From Gammaproteobacteria bacterium (GTDB taxonomy: Bacteria; Pseudomonadota; Gammaproteobacteria; Enterobacterales; Alteromonadaceae), in contig JAHJZX010000034.1 of the NCBI GenBank assembly GCA_018826295.1, positions 29,397 to 93,396 of the forward strand: a stretch of DNA of 64,000 bases. The letters are read 5' to 3'. Positions 60,120 to 64,000 of the stretch are shown here, one piece after another (position 1 is the first letter of the stretch; every line of letters starts with the position of its first letter). A model generated the notes under the pieces. The model searched no databases. It had not been told where the DNA came from and worked only from the letters and a program-made list of their open reading frames with translations. The position numbers and the translations under genes were made by a program.

Positions 60120-60697
60120 ACATCTCCTTGTTGCGGAAATAAGGTTAATTCTATTACCTCACACAGACTGTGCAGTATAAAGGTAAAGCATTCAAATATA
60201 CGTGCCGGCCGGTGCGCCGGTACTTTTAATTCCACGTCTTGCTGGTTTAATAAGCCTGACAGTTCTACATTACCGTCTACAGTAAGCGCGACTATTTTCA
60301 TATCATTGGTTAGTGCAGCTTCGACTGCTTTTATTAAGCTGGGTTCACTGCCGCTGGCTGATACTACCAGTAACACATCATTATTTTGCCCTAAGGCTTT
60401 AATTTGCCGGGCCAGGTAGTCGTGCTGTTGATGTTGCTGCAGGCTGTTGCTGTATTGCTGCAATGCCAGTGCTGGCAAGCAGGGGCGATCGGTTTCAAAT
60501 TTATCCAGCAGTAACTGGGCAAAATGGCTGGCCAGTCCGGCGGTAGCGCCGTCACCACAGCAAATCACCTTACCGCCACTGACCAGATTGTGCACTATGA
60601 CCAGGGCGGCGTTTTCCAGTGAACCTGACAGGCTTTCGCCTGCGGCGATCATGGTTTGAATATTTTCACTGAACAACTGACGAATATGTTCCTGCAT
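60116..60697 (-). CDS. diaA: DnaA initiator-associating protein DiaA
   Basis: 193 residues, SIS-fold. Sequence shows GDGATAGLASHFAQLLLDKFETDRP near residue 48 and VVSASGSEPSLIKAV near 110, as in DiaA/GmhA-like SIS proteins of this length. DiaA binds DnaA multimers and promotes timely initiation at oriC. Placement between yraN and dolP is conserved and separates it from GmhA. Confidence 0.93.
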   Translation of the reverse strand: MQEHIRQLFSENIQTMIAAGESLSGSLENAALVIVHNLVSGGKVICCGDGATAGLASHFAQLLLDKFETDRPCLPALALQQYSNSLQQHQQHDYLARQIKALGQNNDVLLVVSASGSEPSLIKAVEAALTNDMKIVALTVDGNVELSGLLNQQDVELKVPAHRPARIFECFTFILHSLCEVIELTLFPQQGDV

Positions 60698-60718
60698 TAC
60701 GGTTTCCTGCCACTAAAA

Positions 60719-61066
60719 CTACTGTGAAATGGCATTTTTCAGCCATTGATACTGATATGGAGCCGCGCCCTCTATCGCCAGCACATCCAACCGGCACGGC
60801 TGGTCGCTTAAGCGAAACTGTTGCAGATACCAGCGACAGCTGCGCAGCAGCTTTTGTTGTTTGCTATGGCTTACGGCAGCAAGAGCGCCGCCAAATGCAG
60901 TGCTGGCACGGTACTTTACTTCAATAAACACCAGCGTAGCGCCGTCGCGCATAATTAAGTCTATTTCACCGGTTTTACACTGAAAATTTTGTTGCACCAG
61001 GCTAAGCCCCTGCTGTTGCAGATAACTTAGCGCCAGTTGTTCGTACTGTTGCCCCAGTTTATTCAT
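60719..61066 (-). CDS. yraN: UPF0102 protein YraN
   Basis: 115 residues with the UPF0102 nuclease-like motif: GQQYEQLALSYLQQQG, then FQCKTGEIDLIMRDGATLVFIEVKYR, which holds the Glu-Asp...Glu-x-Lys residues of the PD-(D/E)XK fold. The molecular role is not established. The operon order is typical. Confidence 0.9.
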   Translation of the reverse strand: MNKLGQQYEQLALSYLQQQGLSLVQQNFQCKTGEIDLIMRDGATLVFIEVKYRASTAFGGALAAVSHSKQQKLLRSCRWYLQQFRLSDQPCRLDVLAIEGAAPYQYQWLKNAISQ

Positions 61067-61072
61067 GCTTGT

Positions 61073-62920
61073 TTAGGGTTCCTGCAACGAGCGTAAGCGA
61101 TTATTGCGGTAAGTGGCCCAGCTTAACTGCCGTATCAGGCTGCCATCGTTGTCCAGTCGCAACTGTCCGGTGAGGCCGGAAAACACCGCTGCGGGCAATT
61201 GTTGCTGTTGGCGCAAACTGCCCAGCAGTTTATAAGCATCAAAGCCCATGGCAAACAAACGCTGCAGGGTTTCATCCTGCTCAGCGAATATTTGCTGGTA
61301 TTGCTGGCGTAGCTGCACGCTGTTTTGCTCGCCCAGTAACCAGGGCATTTCAGTAAAGGTCAGACCGTTTAAGTCACGCACGTCGGTGCTGTCTACTCTG
61401 GTGCTGTGGCTACGTGAGCTGGCATACACCGGTAATTTGGGTGCTGTCGGGCTAACGGAGACATCAACAAAGGGTTTAAACAGCCGGGTTTGCACCGGAT
61501 CGGCAATCAGGTAAATGGCATCAATGTCCAGCCGGCTGTGTGGTTCGGCTTCAACTTTGTCGCTGATCAGATTTTTAATGCTGCTTAGCCGCTCGCGGCT
61601 ACGATCGGTTTCCAGCAATTTGTTAATCAGGCTGTCCAGATCGGCTTTAGCGTTAAACTGATAATGCTCTGGCGTGTCGTGGCCAAACTGGCGCCACTGG
61701 CTGATAAACCGCTGCTGCATACGCAAGCTGATATTACTGGCGGCACTGATAATAACCGGCCGGCGATAGTTTTTTTGCTGAAACAGCTGTGCCATTTGTG
61801 TGGCTTCATCTTCCATGCTGAGGGCGAAATAATAACGTTCGGCTTTGGCAGCGGTAGCGCTGTCTTTGCTGTTTAAAAATAACGTTGGCCACGGCCAGTC
61901 GCTTGACTGGCTGATGCTGTCTACCTGATCTTTCAGCAGGGGGCCTATAACAAAGTCGGCCTGCGCCTGGCCAACTTGCTGCACCAGCGCCGCTATAGGT
62001 TGCTGGCTGTCAATAAAGGTGAGTTCGGCGTTATTTTGCAGGCTGGCGGCCGACAATATGCCGTATTGCACTGCCTGGGCGTGCTGGCTGAACTGGCCTG
62101 ACAGCGGCAGCAATACGGCAATACGTTGCGGCTGATAGGGGGTCAGGCTTAGCAGCTGCAACGCTGCTTCGGGTAACGGATGGCCGGCTGTCAGGCCCGG
62201 ATAGCGCTGTTGCCACTGCGTAAATGCCTGCTGTAGCTGTTCCGGCTGGCCGATATAACGCCGGCTTAACTGTGCCAGATTTAACCAGCCCAGGCTGTAT
62301 TGGTTGGCGTCGATGCGCAGTGCATCCAGCTGGCTGTCGCTAAGTGCGGCCAGATTTTGCCACAATAAGGCGTACTGTTGCGGCAGTGCGTCGTGATCAG
62401 CAGGGGCCTGAGTGAGCTGTAGCAGCAGCTTGCTGGCTTGCAGGTAGCGTAACTGTGACGTCAGATACTGTGCCGACAACCAGAGAAACTGAGGCTGATC
62501 TGCATCTGCTACATCAGTTAAAGCAGTATTATCAATTAATTGGCTGGTATGGCTATGCTGTGCTGTCGCCAGATAAGCTTGCAGCAAAGGCAGCATTAAC
62601 TGACGCTGTATCAGCGGATAGGCACTTAACCGCAGGCTTTCTGTTATTGCCAGCGCCAGTTTATTGTCCTGCTCAATTAATGCCTTACGGGCGGCTTTTA
62701 GCAGATGGTAATGCTGCGCTTCGCCTTCATAGCGCCCCGCCTGCGCATAGAGCACGCGGGCCGAGACCTGGGGTTCGGTGCTGCTGTCGCCTTGCCCGGT
62801 TTGCTGCGGTGCCGATGTCGGAGTGTGTTTTGGCCCCGAGGCACAACTTAATAACAAGCTGCTGATACAGAGAAATAACAGGGGCTTTAATTTGCTGGAA
62901 GTCACAATGCACAGTACCAT
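61073..62920 (-). CDS. lpoA: Penicillin-binding protein activator LpoA
   Basis: 615 residues with lipobox SLLLSC (Cys about 26). An N-terminal TPR-like region (about 40-255) is followed by the periplasmic-binding-protein-like domain beginning RIAVLLPLSGQFSQHAQAVQYGI near 263. LpoA is an outer-membrane lipoprotein that reaches through the peptidoglycan to activate PBP1a transpeptidase activity. It heads the yraN-diaA-dolP operon and is divergent from rsmI with 71 bases between starts. Confidence 0.93.
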   Translation of the reverse strand: MVLCIVTSSKLKPLLFLCISSLLLSCASGPKHTPTSAPQQTGQGDSSTEPQVSARVLYAQAGRYEGEAQHYHLLKAARKALIEQDNKLALAITESLRLSAYPLIQRQLMLPLLQAYLATAQHSHTSQLIDNTALTDVADADQPQFLWLSAQYLTSQLRYLQASKLLLQLTQAPADHDALPQQYALLWQNLAALSDSQLDALRIDANQYSLGWLNLAQLSRRYIGQPEQLQQAFTQWQQRYPGLTAGHPLPEAALQLLSLTPYQPQRIAVLLPLSGQFSQHAQAVQYGILSAASLQNNAELTFIDSQQPIAALVQQVGQAQADFVIGPLLKDQVDSISQSSDWPWPTLFLNSKDSATAAKAERYYFALSMEDEATQMAQLFQQKNYRRPVIISAASNISLRMQQRFISQWRQFGHDTPEHYQFNAKADLDSLINKLLETDRSRERLSSIKNLISDKVEAEPHSRLDIDAIYLIADPVQTRLFKPFVDVSVSPTAPKLPVYASSRSHSTRVDSTDVRDLNGLTFTEMPWLLGEQNSVQLRQQYQQIFAEQDETLQRLFAMGFDAYKLLGSLRQQQQLPAAVFSGLTGQLRLDNDGSLIRQLSWATYRNNRLRSLQEP

Positions 62921-62991
62921 AGCGAAACAATGGTCTTATCTTACTGAGACTGCCGGTTAAGCTCAAACAAATAGCGTGTTTAAATTAGATA

Positions 62992-63843
62992 ATGGCAAAA
63001 GAAAACGGTTTTTTATATGTAGTGGCCACGCCGATTGGCAACCTGGACGATATTAGCCAGCGCGCTATTAATACCCTGCAGCAGGTAGGCTGGATAGCGG
63101 CAGAAGACACTCGCCACACCGGGCGGTTATTGTCGCACCTTGGCATCAGTGCTAAAACCATAGCGCTGCACGATCACAATGAAAAGCAACGCGCTGCCGG
63201 TATAATTGAGAAATGTCTGGCCGGTGAAAGCGTGGCATTGGTTTCTGATGCCGGTACGCCGCTGATAAGCGATCCCGGTTATAGTTTAGTGCGCCAGTGC
63301 CGTGACGCCGGGGTGCGGGTGATCCCTATACCAGGCCCCTGTGCATTAATAACCGCCTTATGCGCCGCTGGCTTACCGACTGATAAATTTCATTTTATCG
63401 GTTTTCTGTTGCCAAAAAGCCAGCAGCGGCAAAACCAGCTGGCAGAAGTACCCGCCGGTGTTGGCACCATTATTTGTTATGACACCGCCCGGCGCATTAA
63501 AGACACGCTGCAGGATGTGGTGGCGGTATTTGGCAGCGATCGCGAGCTGGTGCTGGCCAAAGAGCTAACCAAAACTTTTGAGCATCTGGAATACGGCACA
63601 GCGGCACAGATCACGGCCTGGCTTGAGGCCGATCCACAACGCTGTCAGGGTGAAATGGTATTAATGATAGCGCCAACGCCAAAAGCCGACAGCGAAGTGT
63701 CTGAAGCTGAAGTGGCCACCCTAAAGCTGTTACTTGGTGAGTTGCCACTAAAAAAAGCCGCGGCGTTAACGGCACAAATTCATGGCGGCAAGAAAAACGC
63801 GCTGTATAAACTGGCACTGCATTTATCTGGTGAAACGGAATAA
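62992..63843 (+). CDS. rsmI: 16S rRNA (cytidine1402-2'-O)-methyltransferase
   Basis: 283 residues, close to E. coli RsmI (286). Signatures are YVVATPIGNLDDISQRA near residue 9, AAEDTRHTGRLLSHLGI near 33, LVSDAGTPLISDPGY near 83 and IPIPGPCALITAL near 110, all characteristic of the tetrapyrrole-methylase-like RsmI family. It methylates C1402 of 16S rRNA at the P-site. Divergent from lpoA, in the conserved location next to rnpB. Confidence 0.95.
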   Translation: MAKENGFLYVVATPIGNLDDISQRAINTLQQVGWIAAEDTRHTGRLLSHLGISAKTIALHDHNEKQRAAGIIEKCLAGESVALVSDAGTPLISDPGYSLVRQCRDAGVRVIPIPGPCALITALCAAGLPTDKFHFIGFLLPKSQQRQNQLAEVPAGVGTIICYDTARRIKDTLQDVVAVFGSDRELVLAKELTKTFEHLEYGTAAQITAWLEADPQRCQGEMVLMIAPTPKADSEVSEAEVATLKLLLGELPLKKAAALTAQIHGGKKNALYKLALHLSGETE

Positions 63844-63855
63844 AACCGGTATAAT
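63827..63855 (+). promoter_or_regulatory. Promoter of the RNase P RNA gene
   Basis: TATAAT at 63850-63855 is a perfect -10 element 7-8 bases before the expected RNA start. TGGTGA at 63827-63832 is a weak -35 with 17-base spacing and lies in the last codons of rsmI. Confidence 0.65.
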
Positions 63856-63862
63856 TGCGGCC

Positions 63863-64000
63863 GTGAGTTGGCCAAGACAATCGCTGCCTGCGCAAGCAGG
63901 GGGAGGAAAGTCCGGGCTCCACAGGGCAGGGTGCCAGGTAACGCCTGGGGGGCGTGAGCCTACGACCAGTGCAACAGAGAGCAAACCGCCGATGGCCCAC
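63863..64000 (+). ncRNA. rnpB: RNase P RNA, class A (5' part, cut by window edge)
   Basis: The conserved RNase P core blocks are present in order: GGAGGAAAGTCCGGGCTCC, CAGGGCAGGGTGCCAGGTAA, then ACGACCAGTGCAACAGAGAG and AAACCGCC, nearly identical to E. coli rnpB. A P1/P2-type 5' end TGGCCAAGACAATCGC begins near 63863. About 140 of some 370 bases are in the window. The RNA is the catalytic part of RNase P, which matures tRNA 5' ends. Confidence 0.95.

Noticed and set aside
63611..64000. A 129-residue minus-strand frame at the right edge
   Set aside because: It is antisense to rsmI and to the conserved core of RNase P RNA.

Overview
The window is a gammaproteobacterial chromosome segment. The order rsmI / lpoA-yraN-diaA-dolP / rnpB at the right end is the conserved yraL-yraP-rnpB neighbourhood of Gammaproteobacteria. 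The gene families and moderate GC resemble Rheinheimera/Alishewanella-type aquatic bacteria, but the genus is inference. There is no transposase, tRNA, CRISPR array or complete prophage.

Left end (1-9042): an iron-regulated siderophore locus. A petrobactin-type biosynthesis operon (asbA-asbB-asbC, minus strand, cut by the left edge) lies beside a MATE exporter. A divergent TonB-dependent receptor and a DUF2218 protein follow. Two Fur-like boxes and three similarly oriented copies of a second 16-bp motif (AATGTNACAATTGTAA) sit in front of these genes, suggesting Fur repression plus an unknown second regulator.

9-20.9 kb: a diguanylate cyclase with an ETR1-like ethylene-binding sensor domain, a PhoD-like phosphatase, a HipBA-type toxin-antitoxin pair with palindromic operators, glutathione reductase, oligopeptidase A, a lipoprotein, a 3-methyladenine-glycosylase-like protein overlapping rsmJ, and a Prx5-type peroxiredoxin.

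20.9-35.9 kb: two glycosyltransferases divergent from a Kdo transferase fused in frame to a Kdo kinase (WaaA-KdkA), a long Sel1-repeat protein, a secreted subtilase with PA and PPC domains, a BaiN/HI0933 flavoprotein, a DUF4862 protein, an S9 peptidase and a CBS-domain protein.

36-42.5 kb: a cyanide-insensitive bd-type oxidase operon (cioAB) bracketed by two very small membrane-protein genes. It is divergent from a histidine kinase/NtrC-type regulator pair, with two identical-pattern palindromes in the shared region. Then come an MDR oxidoreductase, a YkgJ-type Cys-cluster protein, a 7TMR-DISM GGDEF-EAL protein, a small cytochrome c, recQ, rarD and DUF599.

51.3-56.6 kb is an AT-rich accessory block: a Fic-like protein whose catalytic His is Gln, with its own repeated operator-like motif, and a series of small orphan genes, some possibly immunity-type, containing a near-identical 21-bp repeat. 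A GlyGly-CTERM surface protein follows, then the conserved lpoA-yraN-diaA-dolP operon, rsmI and the 5' part of RNase P RNA.
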